Source: an uncultured Opitutia bacterium
Lineage (GTDB): Bacteria; Verrucomicrobiota; Verrucomicrobiia; Opitutales; UBA953
DNA length: 39,112 nt
Assembly (NCBI GenBank): GCA_903913915.1
Contig: CAIWNE010000128.1
Coordinates: 1-39,112, forward strand
Direction: 5' to 3'
Both the position numbers and the translations under genes were made by a program. Numbering within the stretch: the first letter of the stretch is position 1; the number at the start of each line of letters is the position of its first letter. A model generated the notes under the pieces. It saw only the letters and a program-made list of their open reading frames with translations. It made no database searches and had not been told where the DNA came from. Of this stretch, positions 25,572 to 34,686 are shown piece after piece.

Positions 25572-27452
25572 CTATTTGGCCCGGAACAGGACCATCAGCA
25601 GCGAGATGTCGGCGGGATTGACCCCGCTTATGCGGCTGGCTTGGCCCAAGGTCTTAGGCTGGATCGCCTGGAGTTTTTGCCTAGCTTCGATGCGCAATCC
25701 GTAGGCTTTTAAGAAATCAAAGCCTTCAGGTACCTTGAAGGAGTCTAGGTCGTGCAGTTTGCGGGCGTTGCGAGTTTCCCGTTCAAGATACCCGCGGTAT
25801 TTGACCCGATACATGACTTCAGCCTGAATTTCGGGTGCTTCGGCCAGGAAAGTTGGCGGCAGGTCTTTAGGGGCTGAATCCCAGTTACGCCGGATCACAT
25901 CGCCGGCGATTCCGCCCGGAATGGCTAATTTTTCGAGATATTCGATCCAGTGGGCGACTTTTTCGGCCTTAGTCTGAATCCGGGCTAAGCGATCCGTCGG
26001 CACGAGCCCGAATTCGGCGATTTTATCCTTAAGTCGGAGTTCGGCGCTGCCATGGTTGAACAGAAGGCGGAATTCAGCCCGGCTCGTGAACATGCGGTAA
26101 GGCTCTTGGGTGCCTTTGGTCACCAAATCGTCGATCAAGACGCCGATATAGGCTTCATCACGACCAATGACCATGGGAGTCTGGCCTTTGACCTTACAGG
26201 CGGCATTGACCCCGGCGACCAGGCCTTGAGCTGCGGCTTCTTCATAGCCAGAGGTGCCATTGATCTGGCCGGCAAAGAACAGGTTTTCGACCTTTTTGGA
26301 CTCCAAGGTCGGATAGAGCTGGGTCGGGGGCGCAAAATCATACTCCACGGCATAGGCTGGGCGGAGCATGACGGCTTTTTCGAGTCCAGGGACCGAAGCC
26401 AACATCTGGAGCTGTACGGCGAAGGGCAGGGAGGTCGAAAGGCCGTTGATATACCATTCGTCGGTATTTCGGCCTTCAGGCTCTAGGTAGAGCTTGTGGG
26501 TATCCTTGTCCGAAAACTTCACGAACTTATCTTCGATGGAAGGGCAGTAGCGCGGGCCGACGCCGGTGATCTCTCCTCCATAAAGGGGGGAGAGGTGAAG
26601 ATTCTCCTGCACGATCTTGCCGGTAGCGCAGGTTGCTTCGGTCATCCAACAGGACACCTGGTCGCTGCCGGGAGTCCATCCAGGCAGTCGTTCGCCTGCT
26701 TGTTCCACGTGGAACAAATCGGTTTGCTGCCGGGTGTCGTGGAAGGCAAAAAGGGTAGGGGAGGTGTCGCCCGGCTGCTCCTCACATTTACTAAAGTCGA
26801 TGGATCGCCCGAGGATACGGGGAGGGGTGCCGGTCTTGAGTCTCTGGAGTTCGATTCCAGCCTCTAAGAAACTGCTAGACAAAGACTTAGCACTAAAATC
26901 ACCTAGGCGTCCACCCTCGGTTTTATTCGCCCCGATATGCATCAGGCCGCGCAGGAAAGTGCCCGTCGTGACGACCACGGTCTTGGCGTGGAAATCGAGA
27001 TCCAGATTGGTCTGAACGCCGACCACGATCCCCGACTTAAAGATCAGGCCCGTGACCTGGGCCTGGAAGATGGTCAGCCCCTCCTGTAGTTCGCAGAGGT
27101 GCTTCATCCGGAACTGGTAGGCCTTCTTGTCGCACTGAGCACGGGGGGCCTGGACGGCGGGACCCTTCGAGGAGTTGAGGAGGCGGAACTGGATGCCGGT
27201 CACGTCGGCGGTCAGGCCCATCTCGCCCCCGAGGGAGTCGATCTCCCGGACGATATGCCCCTTGGCCTGGCCCCCGATGGCGGGGTTGCAGCTCATCTGG
27301 GCGATGGTGTCCAAGTTGCCGGTCAGGAGCAGGACATCGACCCCCATGCGGGCGGCGGCCAAGGCGGCTTCAACGCCGGCATGGCCGGCCCCGCAGACGA
27401 TGACGTCATAGGGGCGGTCAGGCCCGAGGCGGATTTGTTTGTGAGGTCGCAT
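25572..27452 (-). CDS. mnmG: tRNA uridine-5-carboxymethylaminomethyl modification enzyme MnmG
   Basis: FAD enzyme (GidA) that, with MnmE, modifies U34 of tRNAs reading two-codon sets. The FAD loop is [11 protein letters not shown] at about 20-30, followed by [19 protein letters not shown] and [13 protein letters not shown]. At 626 residues it is normal. Start 27452 is preferred: GAGGGAG lies just upstream as a ribosome site, while a GTG at 27479 overlaps mnmE. Compared with E. coli GidA, there is an apparent insert of roughly 20 residues between AFHD and VSCWMTEA, and it includes LFHVEQ (246-251) encoded by a parS palindrome. Base composition falls in the C-terminal two thirds. It is read after mnmE from the same strand. 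Confidence 0.96.
   Translation of the reverse strand: MRPHKQIRLGPDRPYDVIVCGAGHAGVEAALAAARMGVDVLLLTGNLDTIAQMSCNPAIGGQAKGHIVREIDSLGGEMGLTADVTGIQFRLLNSSKGPAVQAPRAQCDKKAYQFRMKHLCELQEGLTIFQAQVTGLIFKSGIVVGVQTNLDLDFHAKTVVVTTGTFLRGLMHIGANKTEGGRLGDFSAKSLSSSFLEAGIELQRLKTGTPPRILGRSIDFSKCEEQPGDTSPTLFAFHDTRQQTDLFHVEQAGERLPGWTPGSDQVSCWMTEATCATGKIVQENLHLSPLYGGEITGVGPRYCPSIEDKFVKFSDKDTHKLYLEPEGRNTDEWYINGLSTSLPFAVQLQMLASVPGLEKAVMLRPAYAVEYDFAPPTQLYPTLESKKVENLFFAGQINGTSGYEEAAAQGLVAGVNAACKVKGQTPMVIGRDEAYIGVLIDDLVTKGTQEPYRMFTSRAEFRLLFNHGSAELRLKDKIAEFGLVPTDRLARIQTKAEKVAHWIEYLEKLAIPGGIAGDVIRRNWDSAPKDLPPTFLAEAPEIQAEVMYRVKYRGYLERETRNARKLHDLDSFKVPEGFDFLKAYGLRIEARQKLQAIQPKTLGQASRISGVNPADISLLMVLFRAK
26700..26717. other. 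parS site inside mnmG
   Basis: TTGTTCCACGTGGAACAA is an 18-bp perfect palindrome containing the 16-bp parS sequence at 26701-26716, identical to the copy at 25527-25542. It lies within the mnmG coding sequence and encodes residues 246-251 (LFHVEQ). Two identical copies 1.17 kb apart make chance very unlikely. Confidence 0.9.
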
Positions 27453-27475
27453 AGGCGCTCCCTCACCGGAGGGAA

Positions 27476-28834
27476 TCACTTACCTATGCAGAAGGAAGCA
27501 AAGAGCTTGTCCAGCATACGCTCATTATCGATGCGTCCGACGACCTCCCCCAGGGCGTCCAAGGCGACCCGGCCTTGGGCGGCCGCGAGTTCGGTCTGGA
27601 TGGGCGCCTTGAGGTGGCCGGCGGCTTCCGTCAGGGCGGTCGCCGCCCGGGCCAAAGCTTCCGCGTGACGGACGCTGACCACGAGGTCTTCCGCGCCGGG
27701 GGCGATCTCTTTCGCCACGAGGAACTCGCCCAGCTTCGCGCGGAGCGTTTCGGCGTCGCGGCCGTCGAGGAGGCAGGCCGACAGCTTTCCGAGCCGAGGC
27801 AGGAAATCTTCCTGCGCAGGGTGGGCCGGCAGGTCGGACTTGTTCGCCACGACCAGCGTGCGAGCCGGATCGAGCAGCGCGACGAGATCGGCGGGCAGGG
27901 CAGGGGGCTCCGCCGAGGCGTCGACGACGAGGATTAGGAGATGCGCGCCGCGCGCTTGTTCGAGCGAGCGCGCCATGCCGAGGTTCTCCAGCGTCGAGCC
28001 GCCGTCGCGCAATCCGGCGGTGTCGATCGCGGTGACGGCGAGCGGCAGGCCGGCGACGGGCGCCTCGAGGTAGTCGCGCGTCGTGCCCGCCTCGGGGCTG
28101 ACGATCGCGCGGTCGGCGCCGGTGAGCGCGTTGAGCAGGCTCGACTTGCCGGCGTTGGGAGCGCCGACCACGGCGACGCGCAGGCCGGCGCGCAGGGCGC
28201 CGTCATGCTTCGCCGTCCGGGCGTATGCGGAAAGTTCTGACGCGATTTCGACCAAGCGGGACGCAGGTCCGCGCGGGTCCTCCGGAGGCAGGTCTTCCTC
28301 GGGAAAGTCGATGTGGGCCTCGAGTTCGGCGAGGATCTGCAGCGTATGGTCCGTCCAGCCCGCGACATGCCGGCCGAGTTCGCCGGCGAGCATGCGCCGC
28401 GCGGAGGCGAGCGCGCGTTCGGAGCTGGCGTGGATCAGGTCGGCCACGGCTTCGGCCTGCGTGAGGTCGATCCGTCCGGCGAGGTACGAGCGGCGCGTGA
28501 ACTCCCCGGGTTCGGCGAGACGTCCGCCGCGCGCGAGGCAGTCTTCGGTGATGCGCCGCACGAGCAGCGGGTTGCCGTGGCACGTGATCTCCAGCGAGTC
28601 GTTGCCGGTGAAGGAGCGGCCGGCGTGCCAGAGCACGGCGACGACCTGGTCGATGGCTTCGCCGTCTTGGTTGCGCCAGATGCCGAGCGTCGAGGTCTTT
28701 TCGGCGAGGGGCGTCTTCCGCGCGAGCGCGGCATGCGCGATGGCCGAGGCCAGCGGTCCGTCCACGCGCACGATCGCCAGGGCCGAGCGGCCCGCGGGTG
28801 TCGCGGCGGCGACGATGGTCTCGGAGGCGGACAT
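27476..28834 (-). CDS. mnmE: tRNA modification GTPase MnmE
   Basis: GTPase (TrmE) partner of MnmG in wobble-uridine modification. The 452-residue protein has the N-terminal formyl-THF-binding domain ([34 protein letters not shown]), a helical domain, and an inserted G domain with G1 GAPNAGKSS (224-232), TTRD (251-254), DTAG (271-274) and NKSD (331-334). It ends in FCIGK, whose cysteine is conserved in the family. mnmG begins 23 bases after its stop, so both partners are made from one mRNA. The pair is origin-proximal in many bacteria. Confidence 0.96.
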   Translation of the reverse strand: MSASETIVAAATPAGRSALAIVRVDGPLASAIAHAALARKTPLAEKTSTLGIWRNQDGEAIDQVVAVLWHAGRSFTGNDSLEITCHGNPLLVRRITEDCLARGGRLAEPGEFTRRSYLAGRIDLTQAEAVADLIHASSERALASARRMLAGELGRHVAGWTDHTLQILAELEAHIDFPEEDLPPEDPRGPASRLVEIASELSAYARTAKHDGALRAGLRVAVVGAPNAGKSSLLNALTGADRAIVSPEAGTTRDYLEAPVAGLPLAVTAIDTAGLRDGGSTLENLGMARSLEQARGAHLLILVVDASAEPPALPADLVALLDPARTLVVANKSDLPAHPAQEDFLPRLGKLSACLLDGRDAETLRAKLGEFLVAKEIAPGAEDLVVSVRHAEALARAATALTEAAGHLKAPIQTELAAAQGRVALDALGEVVGRIDNERMLDKLFASFCIGK

Positions 28835-28957
28835 GGAAGAGGGCGTGAGCCGAGGTCATCCCAAGGGGCGAGGGGAGGGGAGGCAAGCGGTGTCATCCGT
28901 CCGCAAAAAGGCTGGAAGGGGAGGGCGGGCCTGCCAAAGTCCGGCGGAGACACTCCC

Positions 28958-30214
28958 GTGGAAAACCATCGCTTCCTTCTTCCTGAATCGGCCCGTCAGA
29001 TCGCGGCGGCCCATGGCACCCCCTGCTATGTCTATGACCAGGCCACCCTCGAAGCCCAGGCCGACGCCATGCTGGCCTTCCCCAACGCCTATGGCGTGAC
29101 GGTTCGTTTCGCGATGAAGGCCTGCCCGAACGCCTCGGTCCTGAAGATCTTCGCCAACAAAGGCCTCCATTTCGACGCCAGCTCCGGCTGGGAAGTCCGC
29201 CGCGCCATGCTTGCCGGGGTCCCGGCCGACCGCATCTCCCTCTCTTCCCAGGAACTCCCGGAAGACTTCCCCTCGCTTCTTAATAAGGGAGTGCACGTGA
29301 ACGCCTGCTCCCTCCTCCAGTTGGAACGGATCGGCAAGGCCCTCCCCGGTCATGAGGTCGGTCTCCGTTTCAACCCCGGTCGCGGATCGGGCGGTACTGG
29401 CAAGACCAACGTGGGCGGACCCGACTCCTCCTTCGGCATCTGGCATGAATGGGCCGACCAAGCTCAGGCCATCGTGAAGCAGTACGGCCTGAAGGTCGTC
29501 CGCATCCATACCCACATCGGTTCGGGCAGCGACCCGGTCGTCTGGCAGGAAGTCTCCGCGGCGAGCCTCGCGCTCGTCAGCCGTTTCCCGTCCGTGCAGA
29601 CCCTCAACCTCGGCGGCGGCTACAAGGTCGCGCGCGTCGCGTCGGAGAAGGGCACGGACCCGCAGGTCGTCGGTGCTCCGGTCAAGGTCGCCTTCGAGAA
29701 GTTCGCCCAGGCCGACGGTCGTAAGCTCCGCCTCGAGATCGAGCCCGGCACGTTCCTCGTCGCCAACGCCGGCGCGGTGCTCTCCAAGGTCCAGGACATC
29801 GTCTCCACGGGCCTCCGCGAATTCATCAAGCTCGACTCGGGCATGACCGAGATCCTGCGACCTTCGCTCTACGGCTCCCAGCACCCGGTGCATCTCTATC
29901 CAGCCAAGGTCACCGGCGCCGAACGCGCGTACGTCATCGTCGGCCACTGCTGCGAATCCGGCGACCTGATCAGCTGCGCGCCGGGCGAACCCGAGACGCT
30001 CGCCGCCCGCACGCTGCCCGAAGCCGGCGCCGGCGACCTCTGCGTCATCGGCGGAGCCGGCGCCTATTGCGCGGGCATGAGCACGAAGAACTACAACTCC
30101 TTCCCCGAGGCGCCCGAAGTCCTCCTGCGTCGCGACGGACGGTTCTCGCTGATCCGCCGCCGTCAGTCGCTCGAGCAGATCCTGCAGAACGAGCAGCCGG
30201 CCGAAGGGCTCTGA
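28958..30214 (+). CDS. lysA: Diaminopimelate decarboxylase
   Basis: PLP enzyme of the fold-III decarboxylase family that makes lysine from meso-diaminopimelate. The PLP lysine is Lys54 in [18 protein letters not shown] at 184-193, [18 protein letters not shown], the active-site GHCCESGD with Cys331/Cys332 and the C-terminal [13 protein letters not shown] match DAPDC. The start is GTG at 28958 with GGAG eight bases upstream; the open frame extends further but without homology. The 418-residue length fits. The family's GAYGY segment reads [13 protein letters not shown] here, a small departure. Carboxynorspermidine decarboxylase is a less likely alternative. The next gene starts two bases after the stop. 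Confidence 0.86.
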   Translation: MENHRFLLPESARQIAAAHGTPCYVYDQATLEAQADAMLAFPNAYGVTVRFAMKACPNASVLKIFANKGLHFDASSGWEVRRAMLAGVPADRISLSSQELPEDFPSLLNKGVHVNACSLLQLERIGKALPGHEVGLRFNPGRGSGGTGKTNVGGPDSSFGIWHEWADQAQAIVKQYGLKVVRIHTHIGSGSDPVVWQEVSAASLALVSRFPSVQTLNLGGGYKVARVASEKGTDPQVVGAPVKVAFEKFAQADGRKLRLEIEPGTFLVANAGAVLSKVQDIVSTGLREFIKLDSGMTEILRPSLYGSQHPVHLYPAKVTGAERAYVIVGHCCESGDLISCAPGEPETLAARTLPEAGAGDLCVIGGAGAYCAGMSTKNYNSFPEAPEVLLRRDGRFSLIRRRQSLEQILQNEQPAEGL

Positions 30215-30216
30215 TC

Positions 30217-31674
30217 GTGCCGCTCCTTTCGCCAGCGCTGGGCGCCACGGTGCCCGACTCGCCGCATGCGACCGTGGTCTGCCTGCCGACGCTCGCCGAT
30301 GTCGAAAGCTACGAGCGCAAGGAGGCGCGCGTGTGGAAATTGCTGCGCGCAGGCTACCCGCGTTTCGTCCGCAACGAGCTGGTGACGCGTGCCGCGCAGG
30401 AGGCCGCCCGTCGTCTCGGCCGCGCGGGCGAACTGTTCCCGCTGGTCTCCGAAGCGAGCGCGCGTCGTCTCGCCGAACATGCCGGCGCTTCGTTGACTTC
30501 GCTCGACCGCGTGGGCGACTGGTGCCTCGTCACGACGCCTCCCGGCGACGCCGCGCTCCGCTTCGCCAAGATGGTGCAGCATACGGGCACGCTCATCTCC
30601 TCGCGTCAGGCGGAAGCCTGGCTCGCGGGACGTCCGCCGGTCGCCGCCGCGGCCGCGCTCGCGTCGGTCCGCGCCGCGCTTTCGCCCTTCCTCGCCGGCG
30701 TGAAGGCGGACGACATTCTCGTCGCCGCCTCGGGCATGAACGCGGTCGATGCCGGCATCGCCGCGGTCGACGCGGTGCAGCGCGCCCGCGGTCGTTCTGC
30801 CTGGATCCAGCTCGGCTGGCTCTACGTCGACTCGACGCGCCTGTTCGAGAAGGCGCGGGATGCGAAACATCACTTCGTCGCCGACGTCCGCGACCTTGCC
30901 GCCGTCGAGAGGCTCCTCGCGACGGGAACCATCGCCGGCGTCTTCACCGAGGTGCCGAACAATCCTCAGCTCGAGACCGCTGACATTCCGGCGCTCCGCG
31001 CGCTCTGCGACAAGCATGGAGCGAAGCTGTTGCTCGACCCGAGCAGCGTCGGCCTCGCCTCCGTCGACGTCCTGCCGTTCGCCGACATCCTCGTCTCGAG
31101 CCTCACCAAGTACGCCGGTTCGGAAGGCGACATCATGGCTGGCTTGTTCGCCGTCAACCCGACCCGAGCGGATGCGATCGAGCTATTTGACCATGCGCGC
31201 CGTCGTCTGGAGCCGCTGCCGTCGCCCGATGTCGTCGTCCTTGCTTCTCAGGTCGGGCGCATGGCGGAAGTGACGGCCAGGCTCTCCGCGACCGCCGCGG
31301 AGATCGCGCGTCGTCTGGCCGCGCATCCGGCCGTCGCCCGAGTGCGCACGGCCGACCAAGGTCCGACCGCCGCCGCTTATCGTCGTCTCGCGCGCCCGGG
31401 CGCCGGCGCCGCCGCGCTCATCACGGTGGAGCTCCGCGGCGACATGCGTCGCGTCTACGATCGGCTCGCCGTCGCCAAAGGTCCCAGCTTCGGCCTGCGT
31501 TTCACGTTGGCCGCCCCTTTCCTCTGGCTCGCGCATTTCGAAGAAGTCACGAACGAGGCGGGCAGGGCGCATATCCGCGCCGCCGGTCTCGACCCAGATC
31601 TCCTGCGCATCTCGGTCGGGCTCGAGCCGCTCGAGGAAATCTGGTCGGCGTTCGAAGTCGCCCTCGCCAAGTAA
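30217..31674 (+). CDS. Cystathionine gamma-synthase-like PLP enzyme with fungal-type N-terminal region
   Basis: PLP enzyme of the Cys/Met metabolism family, 485 residues. The C-terminal two thirds hold the catalytic domain: an aspartate in LLLDPSSVG (Asp274) to contact the PLP ring and the Schiff-base Lys298 in SSLTKYAGSEGDIMAG. The first 140 residues are an extra region absent from E. coli MetB; CLPTLADVESYE and LLRAGYPRFVRNELV resemble the N-terminal part of fungal STR2/MET-7 cystathionine gamma-synthases. A role in transsulfuration from an activated homoserine to cystathionine is likely but not proven. The GTG start at 30217 is two bases after lysA, which couples two branches of aspartate-family amino acids. 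A terminator follows directly. Confidence 0.8.
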   Translation: MPLLSPALGATVPDSPHATVVCLPTLADVESYERKEARVWKLLRAGYPRFVRNELVTRAAQEAARRLGRAGELFPLVSEASARRLAEHAGASLTSLDRVGDWCLVTTPPGDAALRFAKMVQHTGTLISSRQAEAWLAGRPPVAAAAALASVRAALSPFLAGVKADDILVAASGMNAVDAGIAAVDAVQRARGRSAWIQLGWLYVDSTRLFEKARDAKHHFVADVRDLAAVERLLATGTIAGVFTEVPNNPQLETADIPALRALCDKHGAKLLLDPSSVGLASVDVLPFADILVSSLTKYAGSEGDIMAGLFAVNPTRADAIELFDHARRRLEPLPSPDVVVLASQVGRMAEVTARLSATAAEIARRLAAHPAVARVRTADQGPTAAAYRRLARPGAGAAALITVELRGDMRRVYDRLAVAKGPSFGLRFTLAAPFLWLAHFEEVTNEAGRAHIRAAGLDPDLLRISVGLEPLEEIWSAFEVALAK

Positions 31675-31676
31675 AA

Positions 31677-31696
31677 GACCCGCCTCGCGGCGGGTC
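31677..31696. terminator. Terminator hairpin between convergent genes
   Basis: GACCCGCC (31677-31684) and GGCGGGTC (31689-31696) form a perfect 8-bp stem with loop TCGC. The A-run just before it (AAAA) gives a T-run on the minus strand, so it is a good terminator for the gene at 31704 and a weaker one for the plus-strand operon. Confidence 0.75.
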
Positions 31697-31703
31697 TCGT
31701 CCT

Positions 31704-32159
31704 TCAGTTAGCGTCCTTGGCCGGAGTCGCCGGCTCGTCGTCTTCTTCGTCATCCTTGGCTCCGGATTTCTTCGGGCCGCCTTTCTTCGAGCCACGGGCC
31801 TTGAGCATGCGCTCACGGAAGGCGGCGCGCTCTTTTTCCTGGAGGGCAGGGGCGCCTTCGTCGACTTTCGCCAGGGCTGCGTCGAAGGCCTTGCGATAGG
31901 CCGTCTCCGAATCCGTCGAGCGTTTGCGCGCGGCCTTGTATTCGGCGAGGGCCTTCGCCGTGAGGGCGTGGTCCGCCTTGGCCTGCTGCTCTGCCGACAA
32001 GACGTCGGGGAGGTTGTTCGCCGCCTTGCGGGCGGCGACGAGCCGGACGTGATCCGGGTCGGCCGGATGACCTTCGTCCTTGGCGGGGGCGGCGGCGAGC
32101 TGGGCGTGGATGCCGGTCGCGAGGAGCGCGGCGGCGAGGGTGGCTTTGATGGTTATCAT
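31704..32159 (-). CDS. Small secreted helical protein of unknown function
   Basis: I do not recognise this 151-residue protein. It starts with a probable signal peptide (MITIKATLAAALLATGIHA) and continues as an Ala/Lys/Glu-rich, probably all-helical chain with repeated AKA and ARK segments, then a basic stretch (KGGPKKSGAKD) and a very acidic tail (DEEDDEPATP). Such composition is seen in many exported proteins of this phylum. An in-frame ATG 29 codons upstream gives a poor signal. It is divergent from the hydrolase-like gene and ends at a terminator. Confidence 0.65.
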   Translation of the reverse strand: MITIKATLAAALLATGIHAQLAAAPAKDEGHPADPDHVRLVAARKAANNLPDVLSAEQQAKADHALTAKALAEYKAARKRSTDSETAYRKAFDAALAKVDEGAPALQEKERAAFRERMLKARGSKKGGPKKSGAKDDEEDDEPATPAKDAN

Positions 32160-32236
32160 GGTGTTGGGTGGGAACGGGCTTGAAGGAAGGGTGTCGTAAC
32201 AGGACAATTCAAGTCCCTCGCCCTGAGGTTCACCCC

Positions 32237-33391
32237 ATGAGTCCAAACCTCCGTCTCCTCCTAGGAGCCCTTCTGCTGTTCCCGCTCGCCTTGCTCGCCC
32301 AGAAGAAGGGTCGGGCGAACGCGCCGATGGAGATGTCGCAGCTCCCGGTCGTGCCGTCGCTGCCCGACGCGTTCCCGCAGGTCGTCGGGACGCAGGCGTT
32401 CGGGCCGGTCTACAAGTTCACGAAGGAGGACGCGGTGCTCGAGGCCGCCAAGGGCATCAGCGCGATGGGTTCGCGCGTCCTGAAGATCAACGCCGTCTCC
32501 GGCCAGCAGATGACGCCTTACCTGGCGATGCCGTTCACGCACTACGTGCTGTGGTACCGCTCGAACAACGAGTGGACGAAGGGTTTCACGCCCGAACTCC
32601 GGCGTCGCGAATATAACGCGATGTACATGTTCGCGAAGGACCTGCTCACGCGTTACGACACGGCCGGCAAGACCTTCTTCCTCGGCCACTGGGAAGGCGA
32701 CTGGTATCTCCTGCCCGACAAGGACGTGAAGAAGGACGCCTCGCCGGAACTCGTCGCCGCGATGATCGAATGGCTGGCCCTCCGCCAGAAGGCCGTCGAC
32801 GACGCGCGCTCCGAGGTGCCATACGCGAAGTGCCGCCTCTATACCTACGCCGAGGTCAACCGCGTCCGCGACGCTATGAAGGACGGACGCCGGCGCATGG
32901 TGAACGCGGTGCTTCCCAAGGTTAACGTCGATTTCGTCTCCTATTCCGCGTACGACTGCCAGCTGCTGCCTGCGGAAGAGGTCCGCGCCACGCTGGATTA
33001 CGTCAACTCCCAGATCGCGGCCAAGCCCGGTTTGCCCGCCAGGCGCGTCTTCATCGGCGAGTGCGGCCTGTCCTGGAAGGCATGCGACGCCGACGGCGCC
33101 AAGCATGACCAGCGCAACCGCGAGATCCTCGCGAAGTTCCTGTCCTGGAAGCCGCTCTTGGTGCTCTTCTGGCAGTATTACAACAACGAGGTCGTCGACG
33201 GACAGCAGGTCGGCTTCTGGCTGGTCGACGACAAGAACAAGAAGACGCCCCTGCATGCGACGCTCACCGCGCTGTTCGCGGCGCAGGAAGAAGCGGCCAA
33301 GGAGCTGCGCGGACGCACCCGTCGCCTGCCGGGCTACGAAGACATGGCCGCCTTCAGCGAGAACTGGCTGAACACCAAGGCGCCGCGCTGA
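32237..33391 (+). CDS. Secreted TIM-barrel glycoside-hydrolase-like protein
   Basis: Exported protein of 384 residues with signal peptide MSPNLRLLLGALLLFPLALL-AQ. The pattern suggests a (beta/alpha)8 barrel of the clan-A hydrolase kind: FFLGHWEGDW with Glu153 could be the acid/base strand, VDFVSYSAYD the following strand, VFIGECGLSW with Glu275 the nucleophile strand, and LLVLFWQYYN the last. I cannot name a CAZy family. The glutamate assignments are inference from motif shape. It is divergent from the small secreted protein gene, with a 77-base gap, and is followed by the aquaporin gene after 46 bases. Confidence 0.65.
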   Translation: MSPNLRLLLGALLLFPLALLAQKKGRANAPMEMSQLPVVPSLPDAFPQVVGTQAFGPVYKFTKEDAVLEAAKGISAMGSRVLKINAVSGQQMTPYLAMPFTHYVLWYRSNNEWTKGFTPELRRREYNAMYMFAKDLLTRYDTAGKTFFLGHWEGDWYLLPDKDVKKDASPELVAAMIEWLALRQKAVDDARSEVPYAKCRLYTYAEVNRVRDAMKDGRRRMVNAVLPKVNVDFVSYSAYDCQLLPAEEVRATLDYVNSQIAAKPGLPARRVFIGECGLSWKACDADGAKHDQRNREILAKFLSWKPLLVLFWQYYNNEVVDGQQVGFWLVDDKNKKTPLHATLTALFAAQEEAAKELRGRTRRLPGYEDMAAFSENWLNTKAPR

Positions 33392-33437
33392 GCGAGTCCA
33401 CGCTTGAGCCCCGCCGAGTCCTGACGAGATTTCCATC

Positions 33438-34136
33438 ATGCGGAACAAGCTCCTCCTCGAGGCCGTCGGCACCTTCTTCCTTTGCCTCGCCGCGCTGGTC
33501 GCGACGAATCCGCTTTCCGTGGCGGCCTTGCTCTGCGCCCTCATCTACATGGGCGCGCCGGTCTCGCTCGCGCACTATAACCCGGCCGTCTCGCTCGCGT
33601 TCCGCCTCCGGGGCCGTTCGGGCTCCCGAGCCCTCTGGTCGTACGTCGGCGTCCAGCTGGCGGCCGCGATCCTCGCCGCCGCCGTCGGGGGCTTCCTTCT
33701 CGGCCATGATTCTGAGCACGCCAAGGGCGCCGTCGACGCGTTGAGCGAATCGGCCTTCGCCGGTTTCGGCGCCACCGCCACCGTGGAGCTGCTCGGTACC
33801 TTCGCTCTCGCCTTCGTCATCCTCATGGTCGGCACCTCCCGCCTTACCGCCGGGAACAGCTACTTCGGCCTGGCCATCGCGGCCGTCGTCCTAGGGCTCT
33901 CCGGCACCTTCGGCGAGTTCGACCTCGCCATGAATCCGGCGGTCTCGCTGGCCCACGCGCTTCTAGGCGTTTTCTCCGCCTTGTTCGACGGTCTTTTCGG
34001 GACCAAGACCTTCGTCACCGAATCCCTCTTTCTGGCCAAGATCGTCCCGCGCGTGCTGGCCGAGATCGCCGTGCAGCTGGCCGGTGGCGCCCTGGCGGCC
34101 TGGTTCTTCCGCAAGCTGTTTCCCGAAGATCGGTGA
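33438..34136 (+). CDS. Aquaporin/MIP-family channel
   Basis: Channel protein of the major intrinsic protein family, 232 residues with about six membrane helices plus two half helices. The N-terminus LLLEAVGTFFLCL is typical. The two NPA motifs are at 48-50 (HYNPAVSLA) and 166-168 (AMNPAVSLA) and are almost identical. The residue after the second NPA is normally the selectivity-filter arginine, but here it is Val169. The solute may therefore not be plain water or glycerol. No transporter or enzyme nearby hints at the substrate. Confidence 0.85.
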   Translation: MRNKLLLEAVGTFFLCLAALVATNPLSVAALLCALIYMGAPVSLAHYNPAVSLAFRLRGRSGSRALWSYVGVQLAAAILAAAVGGFLLGHDSEHAKGAVDALSESAFAGFGATATVELLGTFALAFVILMVGTSRLTAGNSYFGLAIAAVVLGLSGTFGEFDLAMNPAVSLAHALLGVFSALFDGLFGTKTFVTESLFLAKIVPRVLAEIAVQLAGGALAAWFFRKLFPEDR

Positions 34137-34186
34137 AATCTTCCGGGATGGCTTGAATCGGGCCGGGTCGGGCCCAAGGTGACGGC

Positions 34187-34582
34187 ATGCATACGCTCGC
34201 CATCGCCGGGATCCATAAGCACTACGGCACGCTGACCCTCGCGCTCGTCTTTGCCGTCGTCGTGCTCGCCCTCGTCAAAGGACCGAAGCCGGTCTTCCAG
34301 CGTATCGTCGCCGTCTTGGTCGACATCAACCTCGTCATCGGCCTCGTCGCCTTCTTCCAGACGGTCCGGCCGATCTCCTGGTTCCATCCCATCCTCGCCC
34401 TCGGTGCGGTCGGCCTCCTCCACGCCGGCGCCAAGAGCGAAGACAAGGCCAAGGTCATTCGTTGCTTCTCGATCGCCCTCGTCCTCCTCGTCGCCGCCTG
34501 GGCTGTCAACGCCTCCTGGGGCCCTGAGTGGTTCAAGACCCATTTCGTGAAGCTCCCGGCGTCGGCCGCCGTCGCCAAGTAA
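34187..34582 (+). CDS. Small four-helix membrane protein of unknown function
   Basis: I do not recognise this 131-residue protein. Hydrophobic segments are at about 15-30, 38-58, 66-80 and 92-108. Histidines lie near membrane ends (IHKHYG at 9-14, WFHP at 65-68, LLHAG at 77-81), which could bind haem or metal, but that is only a suggestion. The C-terminus is outside the last helix and Ala-rich. It follows the aquaporin gene by 50 bases and ends before a strong hairpin. Confidence 0.65.
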   Translation: MHTLAIAGIHKHYGTLTLALVFAVVVLALVKGPKPVFQRIVAVLVDINLVIGLVAFFQTVRPISWFHPILALGAVGLLHAGAKSEDKAKVIRCFSIALVLLVAAWAVNASWGPEWFKTHFVKLPASAAVAK

Positions 34583-34607
34583 GCGACGAAGTCACGTTTC
34601 GGCCACG

Positions 34608-34634
34608 ACGGCCCGGACATCGTCCGGGCCGTTT
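34608..34634 (+). terminator. Terminator-like hairpin
   Basis: ACGGCCCGGAC (34608-34618) and GTCCGGGCCGT (34622-34632) pair perfectly over 11 bp with a three-base loop, followed by only TTT. It separates the small membrane protein gene from the efflux operon. The T-run is short but the stem is very stable. Confidence 0.7.
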
Positions 34635-34686
34635 GACTTCCCATTGACCCGAGGCTTGTTGGGGAGACACTCACGGGACTCGTCCG

